Part shown: in pieces, positions 27,418 through 35,742 of the stretch
How the letters are laid out: each line of letters opens with the position of its first letter
Position numbering within the stretch: the first letter of the stretch is position 1
Source of the DNA: Pseudomonas proteolytica
GTDB taxonomy: Bacteria; Pseudomonadota; Gammaproteobacteria; Pseudomonadales; Pseudomonadaceae
Length of the DNA: 64,000 nucleotides
Assembly (NCBI RefSeq): GCF_007858275.1
Contig: NZ_VFEV01000032.1
Location: forward strand, 1 to 64,000
Direction: 5' to 3'
The notes under the pieces: model-generated
What the model was told of the DNA's origin: nothing
Database searches by the model: none
The model's input: the letters and a program-made list of their open reading frames with translations, nothing else
Position numbers and translations under genes: made by a program

Positions 27418-27433
27418 TCGTTCGAAAGTAGCA
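27418..27433 (+). promoter_or_regulatory. Weak candidate operator upstream of the orphan pqqA
   Basis: TCGTTCGAAAGTAGCA matches 10276-10291 at 11 of 16 positions, mostly in the AAGTAG half. It ends 72 bases before the pqqA start. Confidence 0.3.
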
Positions 27434-27505
27434 TTCGCCCGCCAGCCCCCCCCATGCATTAATGAACCCACCGGACTCTCCCGGCATAACAAGAGGATCG
27501 CCCCC

Positions 27506-27577
27506 ATGTGGACCAAACCCGCCTACACCGACCTGCGTATCGGCTTTGAAGTGACCATGTATTTCGCCAACCGCTGA
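27506..27577 (+). CDS. pqqA: PqqA, PQQ precursor peptide (orphan copy)
   Basis: 23 residues: [20 protein letters not shown] then ANR. It carries the invariant glutamate E15 and tyrosine Y19 in EVTMY, the two residues that PqqE and partners crosslink and convert to pyrroloquinoline quinone. AAGAGG lies about nine bases upstream of the ATG. No pqqB, C, D, E or F gene follows; the next gene is ercA. It therefore looks like an additional precursor gene placed among the PQQ-enzyme genes, presumably processed by Pqq enzymes encoded elsewhere. It is clear despite its size because the sequence is so characteristic. Confidence 0.93.
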
Positions 27578-27584
27578 AAGCGTT

Positions 27585-27655
27585 GCAGGAGCCGGCTTGC
27601 CGGCGATGGCGGCCGGATTGGCTCGGCGCTATCGCCGGCAAACCAGCGCCCACAA
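27585..27655. repeat. REP pair after pqqA
   Basis: GCAGGAGCCGGCTTGCCGGC faces GCTATCGCCGGCAAACC, starting a few bases after the pqqA stop. It is the same type as 20203-20276. It could stabilise the 3' end of the short pqqA transcript. Confidence 0.65.
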
Positions 27656-27749
27656 GGGATAAGGGTTAGCCCATTGGTCTGATTGCATTCGCCAGCGGAT
27701 GCGTTAGTGTGGCCCGTATCTTCCAAAAACAATAAAAACAGGCTTACCA

Positions 27750-28913
27750 ATGAGCCAGAGTCTCAGCCAACTGCGTAAATTCGTTTCCCCAGAAATCATC
27801 TTCGGCGCCGGCTCTCGGCACAATGTCGGCAATTACGCCAAGACCTTTGGTGCGCGCAAGGTGCTGGTGGTCAGCGACCCTGGCGTGGTCGCCGCCGGTT
27901 GGGTCGCGGATGTCGAGGCCAGCCTGCAGGCCCTGGGTATCGAGTACTGCCTGTACACCGCCGTCTCACCCAACCCGCGTGTCGAAGAAGTGATGCAGGG
28001 CGCCGAGGTGTACCGCGAGAACCATTGCGATGTGATCGTCGCCGTCGGCGGCGGTAGCCCCATGGACTGCGGCAAGGCCATCGGTATTGTGGTTGCCCAT
28101 GGCCGCAGCATCCTCGAATTCGAAGGGGTGGACACCATACGTGTGCCCAGCCCGCCGTTGATCCTGATCCCGACCACCGCCGGCACCTCGGCCGATGTGT
28201 CGCAGTTCGTGATCATTTCCAATCAGCAGGAGCGCATGAAGTTTTCCATCGTCAGCAAGGCGGTGGTGCCGGATGTGTCGTTGATCGACCCGGAAACCAC
28301 CGCCAGCATGGACCCGTTCCTCTCGGCCTGTACCGGTATCGACGCGCTGGTGCATGCCATCGAGGCCTTTGTGTCCACCGGGCATGGCCCGCTGACCGAC
28401 CCCCATGCGCTGGAGGCCATGCGCCTGATCAATGGCAACCTGGTGCAGATGATCGCTAACCCGAGCGATATCGCCCTGCGCGAGAAAATCATGCTGGGCA
28501 GCATGCAGGCCGGCCTGGCGTTCTCCAATGCGATCCTCGGTGCGGTGCATGCCATGTCCCATAGCCTGGGTGGCTTTCTCGACCTGCCCCATGGCCTGTG
28601 CAACGCGGTGCTGGTGGAGCATGTGGTGGCGTTCAACTACAACTCGGCGCCGGAGCGCTTCAAGGTGATTGCCGAGACCTTCGGCATCGACTGCCGGGGC
28701 CTCAATCACCGGCAGATCTGCGGGCGGCTGGTGGAACACCTGATTGCGCTCAAGCATGCCATTGGCTTCCATGAAACCCTCGGCCTGCACGGGGTGCGCG
28801 TGGCGGATATTCCGTTCCTGTCGCAACACGCCATGCATGACCCGTGCATCCTGACCAACCCCCGGGAGTCGAGCCAGCGTGACGTCGAGGTCGTCTATGG
28901 CGAAGCTCTCTGA
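27750..28913 (+). CDS. ercA: ErcA, iron-containing alcohol dehydrogenase-like regulatory protein
   Basis: 387 residues, full length for the iron-containing ADH family. The nucleotide motif AVGGGSPMDCGKAIG is present. The metal ligands are in GIDALVHAIEAF (Asp and His), AVHAMSHSLGG (His) and DLPHGLCNAVL (His). In P. aeruginosa ErcA (PA1991) precedes the kinase gene ercS and is needed for ethanol-oxidation regulation, possibly as a metabolite sensor. Here the stop overlaps the ercS start by 17 bases. Enzymatic activity is possible because the ligands are intact. Confidence 0.88.
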   Translation: MSQSLSQLRKFVSPEIIFGAGSRHNVGNYAKTFGARKVLVVSDPGVVAAGWVADVEASLQALGIEYCLYTAVSPNPRVEEVMQGAEVYRENHCDVIVAVGGGSPMDCGKAIGIVVAHGRSILEFEGVDTIRVPSPPLILIPTTAGTSADVSQFVIISNQQERMKFSIVSKAVVPDVSLIDPETTASMDPFLSACTGIDALVHAIEAFVSTGHGPLTDPHALEAMRLINGNLVQMIANPSDIALREKIMLGSMQAGLAFSNAILGAVHAMSHSLGGFLDLPHGLCNAVLVEHVVAFNYNSAPERFKVIAETFGIDCRGLNHRQICGRLVEHLIALKHAIGFHETLGLHGVRVADIPFLSQHAMHDPCILTNPRESSQRDVEVVYGEAL

Positions 28914-30288
28914 CGATCAACAACGGGCCCTGGCCGGGCTGCTGGGATTGGGCGATCACTCGGCGCGCAAGAGTCACTACCCCGAGCTGACGGCGCGGCT
29001 GGATGAGTTGGAGGCCGAGCGCAAGCGCTACATCCGCCTCAACGACGAACTGGAGCAAAGGGTCGCCGCGCGCACCGATGAACTGCTTGAAGCCAACCAC
29101 AACCTGCAACAGCAGATCGCCCGGCGCGAGCGTATCGAACAGGACCTGCGCGACGCCCGCGACGCGGCCCAGGCCGCCAACCGCAGCAAGGATAAATACC
29201 TCGCCGCCGCCAGCCACGACCTGCTGCAACCGCTGAACGCCGCACGCCTGCTGATCTCTACCCTGCGCGAGCGGGAGCTGCCCAGTGTGGAGAAGGTTCT
29301 GGTGGAGCGCACCCACCAGGCCCTGGAAGGGGCAGAAGATCTGCTGGCGGACTTGCTGGATATTTCCCGGCTCGACCAGGCGGCGGTCAAGCCCGATATT
29401 GCCCTGTATCGCCTCGATGAATTGCTGGCGCCGCTGGTCTCGGAGTTCCAGTCGGTGGCGGCGGCGGCCGGGTTGAACCTGCGGGTGCATATGGGCCGCT
29501 ATGCGCTGCGCACCGACCTGCGCCTGCTGACGCGTATTCTGCGTAACTTCCTCAGCAATGCCTGCCGCTACACCGACCAGGGTTGCATCCTCCTGGGCGC
29601 GCGGCGTCGCGGGGATCGCTTGCGCCTGGAGGTCTGGGACACCGGGCGGGGGATTGCCGCCGACAGCCTGCAATCGATCTTTCTGGAGTTCAACCAACTG
29701 GACGTCGGCCGTGCGGCAGACCGCAAGGGCGTGGGGCTGGGGCTGGCGATTGTCGAACGTATCGCGAAGATTCTCGGCTGCCAGGTAGTCGTGCGCTCGT
29801 GGCCGGGGCGCGGCTCGATGTTCAGCATCGAGGTGCCGCTGTCGGAGGAAGTTCCGCTGCCCATCAGCCTCGCACCCCCCCAGGCCGGGGCCGGCAACCC
29901 TTTGCCGGGGCGGCGCCTGTTGGTGCTGGATAACGAAACCAGCATCCTGGAGAGCATGCGCGCCCTGCTCGGGCAATGGGGCTGCGAAGTGGTCACCGCC
30001 ACCGATCAGGCCGCTGCATTGGTGGCGCTGCAGGGCAGGGCGCCGGAGCTGATCCTGGCGGATTACCACCTTGATCATGGCGTGGTCGGCTGCGAGGTGG
30101 TCAGGCAATTGCGCGAGCATTTCGGCAGGAAAATCCCTGCAGTGATCATCACGGCCGACCGCACCGACCAGTGCCGACGCTCGTTGCAGCGCCTGGAAGC
30201 GCCGTTGCTCAACAAACCGGTCAAGCCGGGCAAGCTGCGGGCGGTGTTGAGCCAACTACTAGGCGCCGCGCCCGACACGACAGCCTAA
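28897..30288 (+). CDS. ercS: ErcS, soluble hybrid histidine kinase
   Basis: 463 residues, cytoplasmic and without a PAS domain. It has a coiled-coil N-terminus (about 25-95), HisKA with H107 in AAASHDLLQPLN, HATPase (LRNFLSNACRYT, DTGRGIAAD, GLGLAIV) and a receiver with D389 in LILADYHLDHG. The kinase core resembles NahK of this window, and both have the same H-box. The ATG at 28897 is preferred because GAGG lies six bases upstream; a GTG at 28879 is an alternative. It lacks an obvious sensor, so signal input probably comes from ErcA or another partner. Confidence 0.87.
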   Translation: MAKLSDDQQRALAGLLGLGDHSARKSHYPELTARLDELEAERKRYIRLNDELEQRVAARTDELLEANHNLQQQIARRERIEQDLRDARDAAQAANRSKDKYLAAASHDLLQPLNAARLLISTLRERELPSVEKVLVERTHQALEGAEDLLADLLDISRLDQAAVKPDIALYRLDELLAPLVSEFQSVAAAAGLNLRVHMGRYALRTDLRLLTRILRNFLSNACRYTDQGCILLGARRRGDRLRLEVWDTGRGIAADSLQSIFLEFNQLDVGRAADRKGVGLGLAIVERIAKILGCQVVVRSWPGRGSMFSIEVPLSEEVPLPISLAPPQAGAGNPLPGRRLLVLDNETSILESMRALLGQWGCEVVTATDQAAALVALQGRAPELILADYHLDHGVVGCEVVRQLREHFGRKIPAVIITADRTDQCRRSLQRLEAPLLNKPVKPGKLRAVLSQLLGAAPDTTA

Positions 30289-30295
30289 ATCTGGG

Positions 30296-30545
30296 AGCTG
30301 GCTTGCCTGCGATGAGCATAGGTATCTACACGAACTTCCCTGTGGCGAGCGGGCTTGCCCCGCGCTGGGCTGCGAAGCAGCCCTAAAACCAGCCGCTACG
30401 GAGTATCTGATACACCGCATACGGCTTACTGGGGCTGCTTCGCAGCCCAGCGCGGGCGATGCGGCGTTCCGACAAGCCCGCTCGCCACAACTGCGCTATC
30501 TGCCTGGATTTATGCGATGCAGCAAAGTTGTGTAGATACCGATGT
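30296..30545. repeat. Intergenic inverted-repeat element, family A, complete copy
   Basis: The outer inverted ends GGTATCTACAC and GTGTAGATACC enclose GTGGCGAGCGGGCTTGCCCC, the pair GGGCTGCGAAGCAGCCC / GGGCTGCTTCGCAGCCC and a variable loop. The interval 30289-30654 holds only this and a short leader. It matches bases 1-175. Confidence 0.75.
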
Positions 30546-30654
30546 TGCGATGAGGGTGGCTCAAAACTGCCCGTGCCTTGATACCTGTCAAGACCCGCCG
30601 CGACGCTTTGCCTCATGCTGCAGGCCTTGATTGTCATGGTCGACGGAGATTTCC

Positions 30655-32133
30655 ATGAGTGCCCCCGCAACACCTGCTGTTTCTTTCAAGCTGCCCATGG
30701 GCCTGGTGATCGCCGTGCTGGTGATGATCGGCGTGCTGCTCTTGCCGCTGCCCGCCGACTTGCCGGTTGCCGGGCATCGGATGCTGGCGATCCTGGCCTT
30801 TGCCGTGGTGGTGTGGATTACCGAAGCGGTGTCCTACGAAGCCAGTGCGATCATGATTACTTCGTTGATGGCGTTCCTGCTGGGCACCGCGCCGTCCTTG
30901 CAGGACCCTACGCACCTGATCGGTTCCAGCCCGGCGATCAGCATGGCGCTCACCGGGTTTGCCAACCCGGCCCTGGCCCTGGTGGCCGGTGCGTTGTTTA
31001 TTGCTGCGGCCATGACCCACACCGGCCTGGACCGGCGTATCGCCCTGGTCACCCTGACCCGGGTCGGCACCAGCACCCGCGGGATCCTGGTGGGCGCGAT
31101 TGCCGTGACCATCCTGCTCAGCCTGGTGGTGCCCAGCGCCACGGCCCGCAGCGCTTGCGTGGTGCCGATCATGATGGGGGTGATTGCCGCGTTCGGCGTG
31201 GACAAACGCTCGAACATCGCCGCCGGGATCATGATTGTCGTGGCCCAGGGCACCAGTATCTGGAACGTCGGCATCCAGACCGCCGCGGCGCAGAACCTGT
31301 TGACCGTGGGCTTTATGGACAAGATGCTCGGCCAGCGCGTGTCGTGGATCGACTGGCTGATCGCCGGGGCGCCGTGGGCGCTGATCATGTCGGCAGTGCT
31401 GCTGTTCCTGGTGCTCAAATTGCTGCCACCGGAAAGCAACAGCATTCCTGGCGGCAAAGAGGCCGTGGCGCAGTCCCTTGTGGATATCGGCCCCATGACC
31501 GGGCCGCAGAAGCGCTTGCTGACGGTCTCGGTCCTGCTGCTGCTGGCTTGGGCCACCGAAGGGCGCCTACACAGCTTCGATACCACCTCCACTACCTACG
31601 CTGGCCTGGTGTTCCTGCTGCTGCCGGGCATCGGCGTGATGACCTGGAAGGACGTGCAATCGCGTATCCCCTGGGGCACGGTGATTGTATTCGGCGTAGG
31701 TATCAGCCTCGGCACGGCACTGCTGACCACCCAGGCCGGGCAGTGGCTGGGCGCGCAGGTGGTGGGGCACACCGGCCTGGATCAACTGGGGCCGCTGGGG
31801 GTGTTTGCAATCCTCGGCGCGTTCCTGATTGTGATCCATCTGGGCTTTGCCAGCGCCACCGCGCTGACCTCGGCGTTGCTGCCGATCCTGATTGCCGTGC
31901 TGCAAACCTTGCCGGGAGATTTCAGCCGGTTGGGCATGACCATGTTGCTGGGGTTTGTGGTCAGTTATGGCTTTATCCTGCCGATCAACGCCCCGCAGAA
32001 CATGGTGTGCCTGGGCACCGGCACCTTCACCGCGCGGCAGTTTGCCAAGGTGGGCTTGCTGGTGACCTTGATTGGCTACCTGTTGATGCTGGTTTTCGCC
32101 GCGACCTACTGGAGCTGGCTGGGCTGGATCTGA
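30655..32133 (+). CDS. SLC13/DASS-family sodium-coupled dicarboxylate or sulfate transporter
   Basis: 492 residues with about 11-13 hydrophobic segments. The family signatures are present: VWITEAVSYEASAI, the first helical-hairpin motif LSLVVPSATARSACVVPIM, VVAQGTSIWNVGIQTAAAQN, and the second LPINAPQNMVCLGTG near the C-terminus. DASS carriers move C4-dicarboxylates, citrate or sulfate with sodium; the substrate cannot be fixed here. The ATG at 30655 follows GGAG by seven bases. An in-frame TTG at 30631 is a less likely start. No neighbouring enzyme suggests a pathway. Confidence 0.85.
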   Translation: MSAPATPAVSFKLPMGLVIAVLVMIGVLLLPLPADLPVAGHRMLAILAFAVVVWITEAVSYEASAIMITSLMAFLLGTAPSLQDPTHLIGSSPAISMALTGFANPALALVAGALFIAAAMTHTGLDRRIALVTLTRVGTSTRGILVGAIAVTILLSLVVPSATARSACVVPIMMGVIAAFGVDKRSNIAAGIMIVVAQGTSIWNVGIQTAAAQNLLTVGFMDKMLGQRVSWIDWLIAGAPWALIMSAVLLFLVLKLLPPESNSIPGGKEAVAQSLVDIGPMTGPQKRLLTVSVLLLLAWATEGRLHSFDTTSTTYAGLVFLLLPGIGVMTWKDVQSRIPWGTVIVFGVGISLGTALLTTQAGQWLGAQVVGHTGLDQLGPLGVFAILGAFLIVIHLGFASATALTSALLPILIAVLQTLPGDFSRLGMTMLLGFVVSYGFILPINAPQNMVCLGTGTFTARQFAKVGLLVTLIGYLLMLVFAATYWSWLGWI

Positions 32134-32153
32134 AAATCTGAATCCGACTCGCT

Positions 32154-32258
32154 GTGGGAGATGGCTTGTTGGATCGCTGCACCGCCGCGATAGCGGTGTG
32201 TCAGTCGATAAATTTATTGGCTGACCTGCCGCCATCGCAGGCAAGCCAGCTCCCACAG
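32154..32258. repeat. Diverged REPIN
   Basis: GTGGGAGATGGCTTGTTGG and the inverted end GCAGGCAAGCCAGCTCCCAC flank a loop with GTCAGTCGATAAATTTATTG. It directly abuts the inverted structured-repeat copy. Confidence 0.6.
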
Positions 32259-32600
32259 GGGAATGCAGCTGCGCGCTCTGGCGATGCTGTTGCTGTTGCT
32301 GTTGCTCTGTTTTTGATCTGGCTTTTGATCTTAGGCGCCCCGTTAAACCACGATGGCCGCAGGCAGGTATTGCGCAGTGGGCACCCCGGCAGGATGCCGG
32401 GGTAGCCGCGACACGGCCATGGATGGCCGATCGCGGCGGGCCCACGGAGCAATGCCTGACTGCGGGCATGCCGAGCCTAGGCGAGGCACCGAGTGGTGGG
32501 GCAAGAGCCCTTTTGGTTACTTTTGGGGCTCTTTTCCAAAAGTGACCCGCCGTCAGGGCGGAACCCTAAGTGGCCGTGACCGCAGCAACGGATATGTACA
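32256..32600 (-). repeat. Dispersed structured intergenic repeat, copy 2 (minus orientation)
   Basis: This is the inverted counterpart of 3413-3782, ending AACGGATATGTACA. It carries the same CCCCGGC hairpin, the GGCCATGGATGGCC dyad and a (TGCTGT) tract reduced to about 3.5 units at 32285-32306. The interval 32134-32815 contains no credible gene. Confidence 0.75.
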
Positions 32601-32634
32601 CCTCCCCCCAATCCGCGGCGCCTGCATCGCAGGC

Positions 32635-32731
32635 AAGCCAGCTCCCACAGAAGCCAACTCCCACAAAAGCCAACTCCCACAAAAGCCAACTCCCACAAAA
32701 GCCAACTCCCACAGAAGCCAGCCCCTACAAA
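32635..32731 (+). repeat. 16-bp tandem repeat derived from a REP end
   Basis: About six consecutive variants of AGCCAACTCCCACAAA occur. The first unit, AAGCCAGCTCCCACAG, equals the outer end of the neighbouring REP sequences, so the array looks like an expanded REP terminus. It ends about 85 bases before the MFS gene. Confidence 0.8.
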
Positions 32732-32815
32732 GATGACAAGATCAACCCCGCTCAGGTCTACTACGCTCTGAGTCAGGGTTTTACCGGCCTCGTGCGTCGG
32801 TCATCAAGGTCACGA

Positions 32816-34477
32816 ATGGATAAATACACCCCTCACACCTGGCAACCCCACGAGCGTCCAAGCTTGCCGGGGTCGCCATCGACGCCCCATCACCCCACGC
32901 TCAAGCGCTGGGCCTTTGCCCTGGTTGGCGTGCTGGTAGCAATCACCGGCGGCCTCGGCAACGCCCTGGTGATCGCCAACCTGCCGTACCTGCAAGGCGC
33001 ATTGGGCGCGACCACCGCCGAAATGGCCTGGTTGCCTGCGGCCTATGTCATGACCAACGTGTCGATGAACCTGCTGCTGGTGAAATTTCGCCAGCAGTTC
33101 GGCCTGCGGGCGTTTACCGAAGTGTTCCTGGTGCTGTACGCGCTGGTGACCTTCGGTCACTTGTTCGTCAACGACCTCAGTTCGGCGATTGCCGTGCGTG
33201 CGGCCCACGGCATGGTTGGCGCGGCCCTCAGTTCCCTGGGCCTGTATTACATGGTGCAGGCGTTCCCCGCAAAGTGGCGGCTCAAGGCCCTGGTGCTGGG
33301 CCTGGGTACCGCACAACTGGCCCTGCCGATGGCGCGGCTGTTTTCCGAAGACTTGCTGCAGATTGCCGAGTGGCGCGGCCTGTACCTGTTTGAGCTGGGC
33401 ATGGCGCTGACGTGCCTGGGCTGTGTGTTCCTGCTCAAGCTGCCGCCGGGTGATCGCTTCAAGACCTTTGAAAAACTCGACTTCCTGACCTTCGCCTTGC
33501 TCGCCTCGGGCGTGGCATTGCTGTGTGCGGTGCTGTCCCTGGGGCGCATCGACTGGTGGCTGGAAGCACCGTGGATCGGCGTCGCCTCCGCCTGTTCGCT
33601 GGTGCTGATCATGGCCGGATTGGCCATCGAGCATAACCGCGCCAACCCGCTGCTGATGACCCGTTGGCTGGGCGGTGGGGTGATGATTCGCTTGGCCCTG
33701 GCAGTGATCCTGATCCGCATGGTGCTGTCCGAGCAGTCCACCGGCGCCGTGGGCTTTTTGCAGGCGCTGAATATGAGCAGCGAGCAGATGCGCACCTTGT
33801 ATCTGGTGATGCTGCTGGGAGCGATCAGTGGCCTGGTGATCAGCGCATTGACCATCAACCCGGCGCACTTGCTGATGCCCTTGGTGATTTCCCTGGCCCT
33901 GATGGCCACAGGCTCGGTGATGGACAGTTTCTCCAGCAACCTGACCCGGCCACAGAACATGTACGTTAGCCAGTTTCTGCTGGGGTTTGGCGGTACGTTC
34001 TTTCTCGGCCCGACCATGGTGCTGGGCATGCGCAATGTGCTGAGCAACCCGCGCAACCTGGTGAGTTTTTCGGTGCTGTTTGGTATCTGCCAGAACCTTG
34101 GCGGGCTGCTGGGCGCGGCGTTGCTTGGCACGTTCCAGATCGTGCGCGAGAAGTTTCACTCCAGCATGATTGTCGAACACCTGACGTTGCTGGACCCGCG
34201 CGTGGCCGCCCGCGTGCAGAGCGGCGGCTCGGCTTATGGCTCGGTGATCGCCGACCCGGAGCTGCGCAACCTGCTGGGTATCCGCAGCCTGGCCACGGCG
34301 GCGACCCGCGAAGCCAATGTGATGGCCTATAACGACGTGTTCATGCTGATCGCGATCATCGCGATACTGACCATGTTGTGGATCTTTACCCGCAGCCTGT
34401 GGCTGATGAGCACCACCAAAAAAGCTGCCGCCAGTGCAGCGCCTTCCGTTCAACCTAGCGGCGCACTTTCTTCATGA
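32816..34477 (+). CDS. MFS efflux transporter (EmrB-like partner)
   Basis: 553 residues with about 12-14 hydrophobic segments. A cytoplasmic N-terminal extension precedes the first helix (WAFALVGVLVAITGGLGNAL). ATG 32816 follows AAGG and was chosen because upstream in-frame codons lie in tandem-repeat DNA. The following HlyD-type gene overlaps it by 4 bases (ATGA), so the two probably form an inner-membrane export complex like EmrAB. No outer-membrane channel gene is present, and a TolC/OprM-type protein may be shared. The substrate is unknown. The long periplasmic-looking segment near residues 430-500 is unusual for simple MFS pumps. Confidence 0.82.
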   Translation: MDKYTPHTWQPHERPSLPGSPSTPHHPTLKRWAFALVGVLVAITGGLGNALVIANLPYLQGALGATTAEMAWLPAAYVMTNVSMNLLLVKFRQQFGLRAFTEVFLVLYALVTFGHLFVNDLSSAIAVRAAHGMVGAALSSLGLYYMVQAFPAKWRLKALVLGLGTAQLALPMARLFSEDLLQIAEWRGLYLFELGMALTCLGCVFLLKLPPGDRFKTFEKLDFLTFALLASGVALLCAVLSLGRIDWWLEAPWIGVASACSLVLIMAGLAIEHNRANPLLMTRWLGGGVMIRLALAVILIRMVLSEQSTGAVGFLQALNMSSEQMRTLYLVMLLGAISGLVISALTINPAHLLMPLVISLALMATGSVMDSFSSNLTRPQNMYVSQFLLGFGGTFFLGPTMVLGMRNVLSNPRNLVSFSVLFGICQNLGGLLGAALLGTFQIVREKFHSSMIVEHLTLLDPRVAARVQSGGSAYGSVIADPELRNLLGIRSLATAATREANVMAYNDVFMLIAIIAILTMLWIFTRSLWLMSTTKKAAASAAPSVQPSGALSS

Positions 34478-35625
34478 GCGAACCTACGGCTACCACCACG
34501 ACCACCAATGCCATTGCTTCCACCCCGGAGGGCACCACGCCGCCCGGAGCCACGGTCACCGAACAGCGCTCGCTGCGCGTGCGCATCATCTCGTCTTTGG
34601 GCTTTGCCGCGATTGCTATCGTCGGCGTATTGATTGTGTTGTACGCCTGGCAATTGCCGCCCTTCAGCAGCGCCGTGGAGACCACCGAAAACGCCCTGGT
34701 GCGCGGCCAGGTGACGATCATCGGCCCGCAACTGAGCGGTTATGTGTTCGAGGTGCCTGTGCAGGACTTCCAGCACGTCAAGGCCGGGGATCTGTTGGTG
34801 CGGCTCGACGACCGCATCTACAAGCAGCGCCTGGACCAGGCCCAAGCGCAATTGGCGGTGCAGCAGGCGTCCCTGGCCAATGTGGTGCAACAGCGCAACA
34901 GCGCCGAGGCGACCATCAAGCTGCGCCAGGCCGCCCTGGCCGACAGCCAGGCCCAGGCCCGCAAAAGCACGGCCGACCTGCGGCGCAACGAAGAACTGAT
35001 CAGCGATGGCTCGGTGTCGCGTCGTGAACTGGACGTGACCCGCGCGGCCAACGCGCAGACCATCGCCGCCGTGGCCCAGGCCCAGGCCAGCCTGGAAATC
35101 GCCCGCCAGGACTTGCAGACGGTGATCGTCAATCGCGGTTCACTGGAAGCCGCCGTCGCCAGCGCCGAGGCCGCGGTGGAGCTGGCGCGCATCGACCTGT
35201 CCAACACCCGCGTGCTGGCGCCCCGGGACGGCCAGTTGGGGCAGATCGGCGTGCGTTTGGGGGCCTACGTCAACTCCGGCGCGCAGTTGATGGCGCTGGT
35301 GCCGAACCAGCTGTGGGTGATCGCCAATATGAAAGAAACCCAGATGGACCACGTGCAGGTGGGCCAGCCGGTGACGTTCACCGTCGATGCCCTGAACCAC
35401 CGTAGATTCCATGGCACGGTACAGCGTATCTCGCCGGCCACGGGCGCCGAGTTCAGCCTGTTGCAGGCCGATAACGCCACCGGCAACTTCGTCAAAATCG
35501 CCCAGCGGGTGCCGGTGCGGATTACCGTGGACCCGGATCAGGAGCAGAGCGAACGCCTGCGACCGGGGTTGTCGGTGGTGGTCAGCATCGACACGGCAGG
35601 CCGCCTGAAAAACAGCCCGCCCTGA
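34474..35625 (+). CDS. HlyD/EmrA-family membrane fusion protein
   Basis: 383 residues. One N-terminal transmembrane helix (IISSLGFAAIAIVGVLIVLY) is followed by a lipoyl half-motif (VTIIGPQLSGYVFEVPVQDFQ), a long alpha-helical coiled-coil hairpin (about 115-225, rich in Gln/Ala), the second lipoyl half (TRVLAPRDGQLGQIGVRLG) and a beta-barrel domain. It would bridge the MFS pump to an outer-membrane channel. It starts within the stop codon region of the MFS gene. Confidence 0.88.
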   Translation: MSEPTATTTTTNAIASTPEGTTPPGATVTEQRSLRVRIISSLGFAAIAIVGVLIVLYAWQLPPFSSAVETTENALVRGQVTIIGPQLSGYVFEVPVQDFQHVKAGDLLVRLDDRIYKQRLDQAQAQLAVQQASLANVVQQRNSAEATIKLRQAALADSQAQARKSTADLRRNEELISDGSVSRRELDVTRAANAQTIAAVAQAQASLEIARQDLQTVIVNRGSLEAAVASAEAAVELARIDLSNTRVLAPRDGQLGQIGVRLGAYVNSGAQLMALVPNQLWVIANMKETQMDHVQVGQPVTFTVDALNHRRFHGTVQRISPATGAEFSLLQADNATGNFVKIAQRVPVRITVDPDQEQSERLRPGLSVVVSIDTAGRLKNSPP

Positions 35626-35640
35626 CATTCCACACACCCC

Positions 35641-35742
35641 GTGTAGGCGCGAGCTTGCTCGCGAAAGTCGTCAACGATAACGCGGGTTGCCTGGGTAAAC
35701 GCGTTGTCGGTAAGTTTTTCGCGAGCACGCTCGCTCCTACAG
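35641..35742. repeat. REPIN overlapping the end of copD
   Basis: The arms GTAGGCGCGAGCTTGCTCGC and CGAGCACGCTCGCTCCTAC flank a loop with CGATAACGCGGGTTGCC. The right arm overlaps the copD stop codon: the TAG of copD is read from the complement of CTAC in this arm. Confidence 0.75.

Noticed and set aside
32635..32731. Possible CRISPR array
   Set aside because: The 16-bp units are directly adjacent with no spacers, and no cas genes are present.
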